A stretch of DNA of 60,521 nt, from the NCBI GenBank assembly GCA_018713215.1, contig DVFO01000002.1, positions 1 through 60,521 on the forward strand, written 5' to 3'. Origin of the DNA: Enterenecus faecium (GTDB lineage Bacteria; Bacillota; Clostridia; Oscillospirales; Oscillospiraceae). The translations under genes and the position numbers were made by a program. The first letter of the stretch is position 1; each line of letters opens with the position of its first letter. Below are positions 33,367 to 43,433 of this stretch, piece by piece. The notes under the pieces were generated by a model that was not told the DNA's origin, ran no database searches, and saw only the letters and a list, made by a program, of their open reading frames with translations.

Positions 33367-34591
33367 CCCGCCCAGGCTGATAGACCTGCCGCACTTGTGT
33401 CCGGTTTTTCCAGATGGTGAGCCAGCACACCACTAGAGTAAAGGCAGCTCCCAGGGTGACACACACCCTTGCATCCAGCACCTCCCCCAGTGCTCCCATC
33501 CCCAGGCTGCACAGGCTGGAAGCAGCCATAATGCACATGCTCTCAAAGGCATTGATTCTGGCCCGGAGCCCCTCGGGAAGGTACCGCTGCACCGCCGCCT
33601 GGCGCATGGTGGCGCTGTTCACCCCCAGAAAACCTGCACTTGCCCGGTTGAGGAGCATCAGGGGATAGGGCAGCCACAATAGGCACATATCCATAACCTC
33701 GTAAAACTGGTAGACAAAGAAGGCGAAGCCGTACTTTTTCTTGTCGGGAATACGCACCCGGTACTGCACCACACCGCCCAGGCTGCGCCCCACGAACTCC
33801 GCTACCGAGAACAGACCGTACAGGAAGGCGCTCATCCCCGGCATGGTGCGGAAAAAGGCCACCAGCAGCGGAGAGTATCCACTGGCCACTCCGTTGGTCA
33901 CTGCCATGTAGCCGTAAATGCTGCGCAGGCCCTTCTCCTGCTTCAGGTACCGAGCGGCCTCCCGGATGTCCCCCCACCACAGCACTAAGGAAAGCCGGGA
34001 TCCCTCCTTCTCCACATGCTCCACCAGCTGGATGCGGCTCTCCACCCCCGCCGCCAGCAGGGACAGCCCGGCCTGGATGAGGAGAATCCACGCCACCCCC
34101 ACTATGTCCAGCAGCACCGCCGCCACCGGGGTCATGATGACCTTGAGCACCGGGTAGAGAGTTGCCGACACCGCATACCCCTTCTCCTCCAGGCCGCTGG
34201 GGATGAGCTTGGGATAGATACAGTTATAAGCTAGCTCATCAAAGGCACTCAGGGAGGCCAGCAGCAGGGAAAAGCCCAGATACCCCAGGTAGTGAAAGTC
34301 CCAGAACATCAGGTATAACCCCGCCGCCCCGTAGAGGATGCCATTGAGCACGTCCCCACCCACCAGAAACGGCTTACGGGGCATCCGGTCCATCCAGGGG
34401 GCGGCAAACAGAGGGATGACAAAATAAGGCACCAGCTGAATGGCCAGAATGAGGGCGGAGGCCAAGGTGCTCCCCGTCTCATCAAAGACCAGAAAGGACA
34501 GGGCGAAGCTGCCCGCAATGCCTCCCACGGCCCCCAAGGTGGTGGCCAGGGTGACCAGGGTAAAGTTTTTCGTCCAAAGGGTCTGTCTCAT
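33356..34591 (-). CDS. MFS transporter
   Basis: A 411-aa protein with about twelve membrane helices and the MFS-type loop APWMDRMPRKPFLVGG between helices 2 and 3. It resembles the exporter branch (MFS_3 / enterobactin-exporter-like) of the superfamily. ATG 34591 follows GAGGTGAAAG; the longer frame upstream reads through the terminator hairpin of the preceding gene and was not used. The substrate is unknown. It ends overlapping the DUF421 remnant. Confidence 0.88.
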   Translation of the reverse strand: MRQTLWTKNFTLVTLATTLGAVGGIAGSFALSFLVFDETGSTLASALILAIQLVPYFVIPLFAAPWMDRMPRKPFLVGGDVLNGILYGAAGLYLMFWDFHYLGYLGFSLLLASLSAFDELAYNCIYPKLIPSGLEEKGYAVSATLYPVLKVIMTPVAAVLLDIVGVAWILLIQAGLSLLAAGVESRIQLVEHVEKEGSRLSLVLWWGDIREAARYLKQEKGLRSIYGYMAVTNGVASGYSPLLVAFFRTMPGMSAFLYGLFSVAEFVGRSLGGVVQYRVRIPDKKKYGFAFFVYQFYEVMDMCLLWLPYPLMLLNRASAGFLGVNSATMRQAAVQRYLPEGLRARINAFESMCIMAASSLCSLGMGALGEVLDARVCVTLGAAFTLVVCWLTIWKNRTQVRQVYQPGRDGE

Positions 34592-34637
34592 GTCTTTCAC
34601 CTCACATTCATGGTAGCACAGGGTATAAGGGTAGAAA

Positions 34638-34680
34638 AAGGCCCTTCCTTTGGGAAAATGTTCTCCCAAGGAAGGGCCTT
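34638..34680 (-). terminator. terminator after the XRE regulator gene
   Basis: An 17-bp stem (34638-34655 with 34664-34680, one bulge), GC-rich, followed on the minus strand by TTTTT. Confidence 0.85.
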
Positions 34681-34686
34681 AATGGG

Positions 34687-35847
34687 TTATAAATCCAGTT
34701 TGATGGGAAAATTCCGGAGAAGCTCGTAGGCGTTGCGGTACTGTCGGTTTGCAGTGTACCACTCCAGCACCCAGGGCAGGTGGAACGCCGCATAGCCGAT
34801 GGGAAGCTGGGTCTGGCAGTCCTGGAACACCTGTAAGAGCTGCGCCCCGTATTCCGTGTGGCGCAGATAGTCGGGATACTCCAGGCGGTAGCGCACCAGA
34901 TGGCACATCTGTCTGCCCAGTTCCCAGTCCCAGTCCATCCCGTCTGCCTGGTCCAGGACCTCCAAAGCCTGTCCCGTCAGCCCCAGCTTCTCACAGCACA
35001 GGGCCAGCTTGTGCAGGTCCATCACCGTGGGGTCGTCCACCGTGGAGAAATAAGCATAGGCATTCTGGTATTGCCCGCACTCCAGGTATCCCGAAGCCTG
35101 ATTATAGGCGATGCTGCGCAGAATGCTCTCGTCCCCCAGGGCCTGGGCCAGTCGCCATGCCACCCGGTACTGCTCCTCCATCTGCTCCAAATGGAGCTGG
35201 TTGCAGTAGCAGTTGCCCATATACAGCTTGGCAAGCAGCATCAAACGCACATACCCCTGCTCACTGGCCCGCTGGTAGGCCTGGCTCAGGCACTCCACCG
35301 CGGCGGTGTAGCTGTCCCCCCGGACATAGCGGTCCATCCCTGCCCGCAACCAGGTATAGGCGCAGGGGTACAGGTCCAGCGCCTCCTGGTAGCGCTCCTG
35401 CTGCACCCGCCACAGGGCCAGCTGGCGGCGGTCCAGATACTCTTCCAGCCCCGTGTCCTCCATGGGCTGTTCCGGGTGAACAAAGCCTCGCAGCACCGCC
35501 ACGTCCAGCCCACAGGGGCTGCTTGCCAGCCGGGGCGCCTGGGCATCAAACTCCGGGGCCAGATCACCAGGGTCCTCTGGGTCGCAGGACAGCACCGCCT
35601 CATAGCAGCGCTCTACCCACTTCTCCCCCACTTCCATGGTCTCCTGGTCCTCGTACCAGGGCACCTCCAGCCGCTCCAGCAGCAGGCGTATCACATCCGG
35701 GCTGCCCTCCGCCTTGCCCTGCTCGATTTTGGAGAGGTAGGACACGGTGCAAATGCCACGGCACAGCCCCTCCTGGCTCCAGTCCCGGCGCAGACGCTCT
35801 CTCCGGATGACCGCCCCGGCAAACAGGCGATTACCGGGGGTCTCCAT
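34687..35847 (-). CDS. XRE-family regulator with TPR-like C-terminal region
   Basis: A 386-aa protein with an N-terminal XRE helix-turn-helix (residues 8-65: AVIRRERLRRDWSQEGLCRG, VSYLSKIEQGKAEGS) and a long helical region with TPR-like pairs (YQEALDLYPCAYTWL, AVECLSQAYQRASEQG, YNQASGYLECGQYQNAYAYF). This is the layout of RRNPP/Rgg-type peptide-sensing regulators, though no cognate signal-peptide gene is visible next to it. Its start overlaps the end of the YwlG-like gene by 17 bp, so it is probably transcribed with the upstream genes. The target is unknown. Confidence 0.85.
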   Translation of the reverse strand: METPGNRLFAGAVIRRERLRRDWSQEGLCRGICTVSYLSKIEQGKAEGSPDVIRLLLERLEVPWYEDQETMEVGEKWVERCYEAVLSCDPEDPGDLAPEFDAQAPRLASSPCGLDVAVLRGFVHPEQPMEDTGLEEYLDRRQLALWRVQQERYQEALDLYPCAYTWLRAGMDRYVRGDSYTAAVECLSQAYQRASEQGYVRLMLLAKLYMGNCYCNQLHLEQMEEQYRVAWRLAQALGDESILRSIAYNQASGYLECGQYQNAYAYFSTVDDPTVMDLHKLALCCEKLGLTGQALEVLDQADGMDWDWELGRQMCHLVRYRLEYPDYLRHTEYGAQLLQVFQDCQTQLPIGYAAFHLPWVLEWYTANRQYRNAYELLRNFPIKLDL

Positions 35848-36391
35848 CGTATACCGCCCGGCTGCCTCCGATGAACTTGGGCCGGGTGCGGGCGCACAAC
35901 AGCAGCCCCTCTCCGATGTGGTCCAGGCTCAAGCGCACAGGCACCGCCACGTCCTTCAGGTGCATCCCGATGAGGGTGCCGCCAATATCCAGGCCGCCGT
36001 GGGCCCGGATGTGCTCCACCGCCACGGGGTGCTCAAAGTTCTGCCAGGCCGTGGTGGCAAAGGAGCCTCCCGCCTTGGGCTGGGGCACCACACACACGGG
36101 CTCATAGCCATACTGTTCGGCGCAGTCCCGCTCGATAATGAGGGCCCGGTTTAAGTGCTCGCAGCACTGAGCGGCCAAAAAGATGCCCTTGTCCTGCACC
36201 ACAGGCCAAATCCCTCGAAAGATAGCCTGGGCAGTCTCCAGGCTGGAGGCCTTGCCGATGTGGCCCCCCACCACCTCCGAGGAGGAACAGCCCACCACCA
36301 GAATCTGGCCGGGGATCATGCCGGACACCTCCAGCAGCTCGCAGACCGCCTGGCGGCTCTGCTCTTCCATCTGTTCCAAGGTCCACGCCAT
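35831..36391 (-). CDS. TIGR01440 / YwlG family protein (DUF436)
   Basis: A 186-aa soluble protein of the YwlG (DUF436, TIGR01440) family, widespread in Firmicutes with no firmly assigned reaction. Recognisable blocks are ILVVGCSSSEVVGGHIGKAS near residue 30, AAQCCEHLNRALIIER near residue 75, VVPQPKAGGSFATTAW near residue 100, and a C-terminal SLDHIGEGLLLCARTRPKFIGG. ATG 36391 follows GAGGTGACAG; the longer open frame upstream overlaps the peptidase gene out of frame. It sits 10 bp after the M32 peptidase gene. Confidence 0.88.
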   Translation of the reverse strand: MAWTLEQMEEQSRQAVCELLEVSGMIPGQILVVGCSSSEVVGGHIGKASSLETAQAIFRGIWPVVQDKGIFLAAQCCEHLNRALIIERDCAEQYGYEPVCVVPQPKAGGSFATTAWQNFEHPVAVEHIRAHGGLDIGGTLIGMHLKDVAVPVRLSLDHIGEGLLLCARTRPKFIGGSRAVYDGDPR

Positions 36392-36401
36392 GTCTGTCAC
36401 C

Positions 36402-37898
36402 TCACAAGTTATAGAGTTTGGAGTATTTCTCCGTGAGATAGTCGGTGTACACCGTGGGGTCGAAGTCTCCACAGGCCTGCTGCACCAGCTCCTTGGGGTC
36501 CAGCATACAGCCATAGCGGTGGATTTTCTCGGTGAGCCACCCGGTGACCTGGCTCAGGTCGCCTCGGGCCACGCTGCCCCACACGTCCACGTCCTGCTCC
36601 ATGTTGCGCAGCATTTGGACGCCGTAGGCGCTGCCCAGGGCATAGGAGGGGAAGTAGCCGATCATGCCGCCGGACCAGTGGGAATCCTGCAAGCAGCCGT
36701 GGGTGTCGTCGGGCACGTCCACCCCCAGATACTCCTTATACAGTCGATTCCACTCAGCAGGCACGTTCTTCACCGCCAGAGTGCCGCCGATGAGCTGCTT
36801 TTCAATCTCATAGCGCACCATCACGTGGAGGCAGTAGGTGAGCTCGTCGGCCTCGGTGCGAATGAGGGAGGGCTGGGCCATGTTCATCGCCCGGTACATC
36901 TGCTGGGCGGTCACGTCGGAGAGCTGCTGGGGGAAGAACTCCTGCATCTTGGGGAAGATGGCCTCAATAAAGGGCAGGGAGCGGCCGATGATGTTCTCAT
37001 AGAACCGGGACTGGCTCTCGTGGATGCCCATGGAGGCCCCTCCGGTGAGGCAGGTGTAGTCATAGTCCGGGTTCACGTCCAGCTCATACCGGGCATGTCC
37101 CCCCTCGTGGATGACGGAATACATGGAGCTGGCCACATCATTCTCCAAGTAGTGGGTGGTAATGCGCAGATCCTGAGTGTTGAAGCCCAGGGTGAAGGGG
37201 TGCTCGGTCTCCCCGATGGCGCAGTGGCCCCGGTCCAGCCCCATCACCTCCATGAGGTAGTCGGAGAACTTCCGCTGGTCTTCCACCGGGTAGGTGCGGT
37301 GGAGGAAGCTGACATCGGGCTGCTCCTTCTCCCCCACGGCATGGATGAGGGGCACCAGCTTGTCCCGCACCGTGGCAAAGAACTGGTCCAGCTGCTCCAT
37401 GGTGATGCCACGCTCATACTCGTTGAGCAGGGCGTCATAGGGGGCCTTGTTGGGGTCATAGTACCCGGCAAAGCGGCGGTTGTAGTCCACCACTTTCTCC
37501 AGCAGAGGAGCAAAGAGGGGGAAGTCGTTGGTCTCCTTGGCCCGGTGCCATACATCCTCGGCTTCGTTGATGAGCATGGCATACTCCATGTACTCCTGGG
37601 CGGGGATGCGGGAGAGCTGGCGGTACTCCCGGGTGAGCAGCTCCACCTGGCGGCGCTGCTCGGCGGTGAGCTGCTCCCCGGCCTGGGCCAGGGTCTCCAG
37701 CATCTCCCCCACCTTGGGGTCAGAGAAAATCTTGTGCTGCTCCCCGGCCAGAATGCCCAGGGCCACCCCACGGCCAGCGGCGGTATCCCGGGGGGCCACG
37801 GTGACCCCGTCTAAGTACAGAGAGGACTGGGCTACCGTGTAAGCGTACAGCTTTTTTTGCAGCTGCTCCAGCTCGTCCATGGCCTGTTGAATTTCCAT
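36402..37898 (-). CDS. M32 family carboxypeptidase (thermostable carboxypeptidase 1-like)
   Basis: A cytosolic metallocarboxypeptidase of 498 aa, the usual family length. The zinc site is HEGGH at residues 264-268, with the further ligand in GIHESQSRFYEN about 25 residues later. The family blocks DVRITTHY-like (DLRITTHYLENDVAS) and IRTEADELTYCLHVM are present. It removes C-terminal residues from peptides during protein turnover. ATG 37898 has AAAGGA upstream; a longer frame would run through a hairpin and the neighbouring gene. Confidence 0.93.
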   Translation of the reverse strand: MEIQQAMDELEQLQKKLYAYTVAQSSLYLDGVTVAPRDTAAGRGVALGILAGEQHKIFSDPKVGEMLETLAQAGEQLTAEQRRQVELLTREYRQLSRIPAQEYMEYAMLINEAEDVWHRAKETNDFPLFAPLLEKVVDYNRRFAGYYDPNKAPYDALLNEYERGITMEQLDQFFATVRDKLVPLIHAVGEKEQPDVSFLHRTYPVEDQRKFSDYLMEVMGLDRGHCAIGETEHPFTLGFNTQDLRITTHYLENDVASSMYSVIHEGGHARYELDVNPDYDYTCLTGGASMGIHESQSRFYENIIGRSLPFIEAIFPKMQEFFPQQLSDVTAQQMYRAMNMAQPSLIRTEADELTYCLHVMVRYEIEKQLIGGTLAVKNVPAEWNRLYKEYLGVDVPDDTHGCLQDSHWSGGMIGYFPSYALGSAYGVQMLRNMEQDVDVWGSVARGDLSQVTGWLTEKIHRYGCMLDPKELVQQACGDFDPTVYTDYLTEKYSKLYNL

Positions 37899-37918
37899 CC
37901 ATATCATTCCTTTCATAT

Positions 37919-37947
37919 AAGCCCTCCAGAAGGATTCTGGAGGGCTT
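37919..37947. terminator. hairpin between small membrane gene and M32 gene
   Basis: AAGCCCTCCAGAA pairs with TTCTGGAGGGCTT. No good T run follows on the minus strand, so it may be a leaky terminator or processing site. Confidence 0.5.
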
Positions 37948-37953
37948 GGGTTT

Positions 37954-38256
37954 CTAAATGTGTAGTTGTGCGTGGCAGTCCTCCACCAGCCGCCGGGCCA
38001 CAGCCAGACCACGGGGCGACAGCCCTCCGTCCACAATGCGGATATCGCCCCGCCACAGTCCAGTGCGGCGCAGCCAGTGCAGCGCCCGCACCCCCTGTTC
38101 CAGCCCCTCCCCGTCCCCGTGTCCGGTCAGGGAGACGGTGAGGTTCAGAGGAACCGGGAGCAGCAGCCGCCCCAGGAGAAGCCAGCACAGGGTCAGCAGC
38201 CCAAAGGCCGCCAACAGGCCCAGCACCGTAAAGGCCAAATACATTCCCATGACCAT
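37954..38256 (-). CDS. small membrane protein, about 100 aa, unknown function
   Basis: I do not recognise a family. One or two hydrophobic helices at the N-terminus (MYLAFTVLGLLAAFGLLTLC and LLLGRLLLPVPLN) are followed by a soluble part with LEQGVRALHWLRRTGLWRG and DIRIVDGGLSPRGLAVARRL. The start is uncertain: ATGs at 38274, 38256 and 38250 are all possible, and AAAGGTGG fits the last two best. It lies between a small-exporter family gene and the M32 peptidase, on the same strand. Confidence 0.6.
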   Translation of the reverse strand: MVMGMYLAFTVLGLLAAFGLLTLCWLLLGRLLLPVPLNLTVSLTGHGDGEGLEQGVRALHWLRRTGLWRGDIRIVDGGLSPRGLAVARRLVEDCHAQLHI

Positions 38257-38314
38257 CCACCACCTTTGTGGCATTCTATGCCCAAAGGTTGGGGGTGGTC
38301 ACAGAAAGCGTTCC

Positions 38315-38800
38315 TTAAAAGAGGCTCTTGACGCCGTAGGAGAGAATGCTGATGATGAGTCCGGCGGACAGCACGCCGCCCGCAATGGAGGGCATGGCCT
38401 TCTTCAGGCGCATGTCCAGGAAGGCGGCCACCAAGGCCCCGGTCCAGGCTCCGGTGCCGGGCAGGGGGATGGCCACGAAGATGGCCAGGCCCAGATACTG
38501 ATACTTCAGCACCGAGGCACTTTTCAGGTGGGCCTTCTGCTCCATCTTATCCACCACGCTGTTGAGCCGGGGCATATGCTGGCGCATGAACATAAAAATA
38601 CGCCGGATATACACCACGATGAAGGGGACGGGGATCAGGTTCCCGATTACCGCCGCCAGGTAGGCTGCCCAAACCGGCAGACCCGCCGCCACGCCAAAGG
38701 GAATGCCTCCTCGCAGCTCTACCACAGGGATCATAGACACCAACAGCGTGAGGATGAACTCCCCGTTCAGGTCGGTGGTGAGCCATTGCATCAAATCCAT
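38315..38800 (-). CDS. small multidrug export family protein (COG2426)
   Basis: A 161-aa membrane protein of the Sm_multidrug_ex family (COG2426). The typical VVELRGGIPFGVAAGLP near residue 27, the membrane-spanning block IPVPFIVVYIRRIF, and IPLPGTGAWTGALVAAFL near residue 112 are all present. Despite its name, transport by this family is not well shown; its fold resembles the DedA/VTT group. It starts 4 bp after uvrA ends, so it is in the same operon. Confidence 0.88.
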   Translation of the reverse strand: MDLMQWLTTDLNGEFILTLLVSMIPVVELRGGIPFGVAAGLPVWAAYLAAVIGNLIPVPFIVVYIRRIFMFMRQHMPRLNSVVDKMEQKAHLKSASVLKYQYLGLAIFVAIPLPGTGAWTGALVAAFLDMRLKKAMPSIAGGVLSAGLIISILSYGVKSLF

Positions 38801-38804
38801 TCTT

Positions 38805-41645
<2,841 letters not shown>

Positions 41646-41675
41646 ATTGGATCTCCTTCAAATGTTGGGCTGGGT

Positions 41676-42686
41676 TCAGCAGCCAAATTCCTTTGCCACG
41701 TCACGGAGCATCTCCCGGATGGGCAGCTCGTAGGGGCAACGGGTCTCGCAGGCTCCACACCCCACGCACTCCCCGGCGTGGTGGTCCAGAACCATGTACC
41801 GCTCCACGGCCCAGTCCACCAGGCCGTAACGCCGGGCGTAGTTGGCCATGAGGAACTGGGAGGGAATGTTGATGCCCACCGTACAGGGGGCGCAGTAGCC
41901 GCAGCGGCGGCAGAAGTGGGTGCCCAGCTCAGCCCGGATGCGCTGGCATTCCTCCAGCTCCTCCTGGGTCAAGGGGGCGGACAAATCCACTTGGGCGTTG
42001 CGCTGCACTTCCTCCACGCTGCCCATGCCGGGGATGGACACGTCCATGACCCCAGAGGCGGCAATGAAGCGCAGAGCCAGGTTCCAGTCGTCCAGGTTGC
42101 CCCCCGCCATGGGCTTCATGGCGATGGTGCCAATGCCCTTTTCCCGGGCCATGGCCAGTACCTCGTGGCCCTGCGTCTCCACGATGTTGTAGGGGAACAT
42201 CACCGTCTCGATCTGGTGGGCGTGCTCCTCCACCAGCAGGCGCAGGGCCTCCAGGGAGTGGGCGGTGGCGCCAATGTGGCGGATTTTTCCCTCTGCCTTG
42301 GCCTGGGCCAGGGCCTCATAGGCCCCGTCGGGGCCAAAGACCTGGTCAAAGTCCTTCAAGGGCAGGTTGTGAATCTGGTACAGGTCGATATAGTCGGTCT
42401 GAAGGTTTCCCAGGCTGATGCCAATGTCCTTCTCCATAGCCTCACGGCTGCGGGACATAGACTTGGTGGCCAGGATGAACTTGTCCCGGCGGCCCTTCAG
42501 GGCAGCACCCAGATATTCCTCAGATACCGTGTAGCCCCGGGCGGTGTCGATGAAATTGATGCCGAACTTCTCCAGCTCGTCCACCACCGCCAGGGTGTTG
42601 GCGGCGTCGGAGCGCTGGATGGGGATGCCGCCAAAGGAGATGGCGGACACCTTCAGTCCGGTGTTACCTAAGGTTACCATGTTCAT
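41676..42686 (-). CDS. aldo/keto reductase with C-terminal 4Fe-4S region
   Basis: A 336-aa protein: an NAD(P)H-dependent aldo/keto reductase barrel (residues 1-255) with FIDTARGYTVSEEYLG (Asp, Tyr), LATKSMSRS (Lys) and IGATAHS (His) catalytic blocks, then a ferredoxin-like tail with CRRCGYCAPC near residue 270 and CVGCGACETRCPYEL near residue 310. This fused subgroup is common in anaerobes; substrates are largely undefined. It lies 30 bp upstream of uvrA with no clear functional link to repair. Confidence 0.92.
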   Translation of the reverse strand: MNMVTLGNTGLKVSAISFGGIPIQRSDAANTLAVVDELEKFGINFIDTARGYTVSEEYLGAALKGRRDKFILATKSMSRSREAMEKDIGISLGNLQTDYIDLYQIHNLPLKDFDQVFGPDGAYEALAQAKAEGKIRHIGATAHSLEALRLLVEEHAHQIETVMFPYNIVETQGHEVLAMAREKGIGTIAMKPMAGGNLDDWNLALRFIAASGVMDVSIPGMGSVEEVQRNAQVDLSAPLTQEELEECQRIRAELGTHFCRRCGYCAPCTVGINIPSQFLMANYARRYGLVDWAVERYMVLDHHAGECVGCGACETRCPYELPIREMLRDVAKEFGC

Positions 42687-42698
42687 AGTTGTACTCCT

Positions 42699-43193
42699 CT
42701 ATTCTTCCACAATCACGTCGGCCGTGGTGGCTCGCACCAAGTCCAGAATAGCCTGGGGTGCCACCTCCACCTGAAACCCGATCTTCCCGGCGGACACATA
42801 GATGGTGTCCTGGTCCAGGCAGCTTTGATGGAACACGGTGGGAAACTGCTTTTTCATCCCCACCGGAGAGCAGCCGCCGTGGACGTATCCGGTGAGGGGC
42901 AGCAGTTCACGGCTGGGCAGCATGGCCACCGACTTCTCCCCCACCGCCTTTGCCGCTTTCTTCAGGTCCAGTGTGGCAGCCACCGGGATGTCAAACACAT
43001 AATATCCCCCGGAGGCCCCACGGGTCACCAGGGTTTTGAACACGCAGGCAGGGTCCTGGCCTAAACTCCGCGCCACGCTCACCCCATCCGGGGCAGTCTC
43101 CCCGTCGTGGGGATAGGTGTGGCCCTGATAGGGCACCTTTTTCTGTTCCAGAACCCGCATGACGTTGGTTTTTTCTTCTTTTTTCTTTGCCAT
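42699..43193 (-). CDS. ybaK: Cys-tRNA(Pro)/Cys-tRNA(Cys) deacylase YbaK
   Basis: A 164-aa trans-editing enzyme that hydrolyses mischarged Cys-tRNA(Pro). Family features are YPHDGETAPDGVSVARSLG near residue 22, ACVFKTLVTRGASGGYYVF with the catalytic Lys near residue 45, and GYVHGGCSPVGMKKQFPTV near residue 93. ATG 43193 is chosen, with AAGGA upstream. That ribosome binding site lies in the outer copy of the duplicated uvrB end, so the original layout was probably uvrB directly followed by ybaK. Confidence 0.92.
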   Translation of the reverse strand: MAKKKEEKTNVMRVLEQKKVPYQGHTYPHDGETAPDGVSVARSLGQDPACVFKTLVTRGASGGYYVFDIPVAATLDLKKAAKAVGEKSVAMLPSRELLPLTGYVHGGCSPVGMKKQFPTVFHQSCLDQDTIYVSAGKIGFQVEVAPQAILDLVRATTADVIVEE

Positions 43194-43208
43194 GGTATAT
43201 ATCAATCC

Positions 43209-43277
43209 TTCTCTTTGAGACGAATAATCTGATCACGCAGCTGAGCCGCCAGCTCGAACTCCAGCATTTTTGCCGCT
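43209..43277 (-). repeat. outer copy of duplicated uvrB 3' end
   Basis: 69 bp identical except for one base to 43434-43502. In frame it still encodes the UvrB tail from about KMLEFELAAQLRDQ to the end and its own TGA stop. The two copies are direct repeats flanking 156 bp of hairpin-rich sequence. Confidence 0.85.
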
Positions 43278-43433
43278 ATCTCCCCAGACGGCCAGCCGTC
43301 CGGGGCCCCATTCATTTTTATGCGCAGGCGGAGTGAATCCGCCTTTGCGCCAAGGTTTTGCACTGCAAAACACTTGTACGCGCCACCCGGCGCGGCCCGC
43401 TTTGCGGGCTAGAAAGAAGCGGCTTATTAGTCT
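43278..43433. mobile_element. hairpin-rich insert at the uvrB 3' end
   Basis: A 156-bp insert holding five consecutive hairpins: 43282-43305 (CCCCAGACGGC stem), 43322-43350 (GGCGGA stem with outer GCGC), 43355-43371 (GTTTTGC / GCAAAAC), 43380-43393 (GCGCC / GGCGC) and 43395-43409 (GCCCGC / GCGGGC). There is no gene. It begins exactly where the two uvrB copies diverge, and could be a small non-autonomous element or a scar of a larger integrated one. Confidence 0.55.
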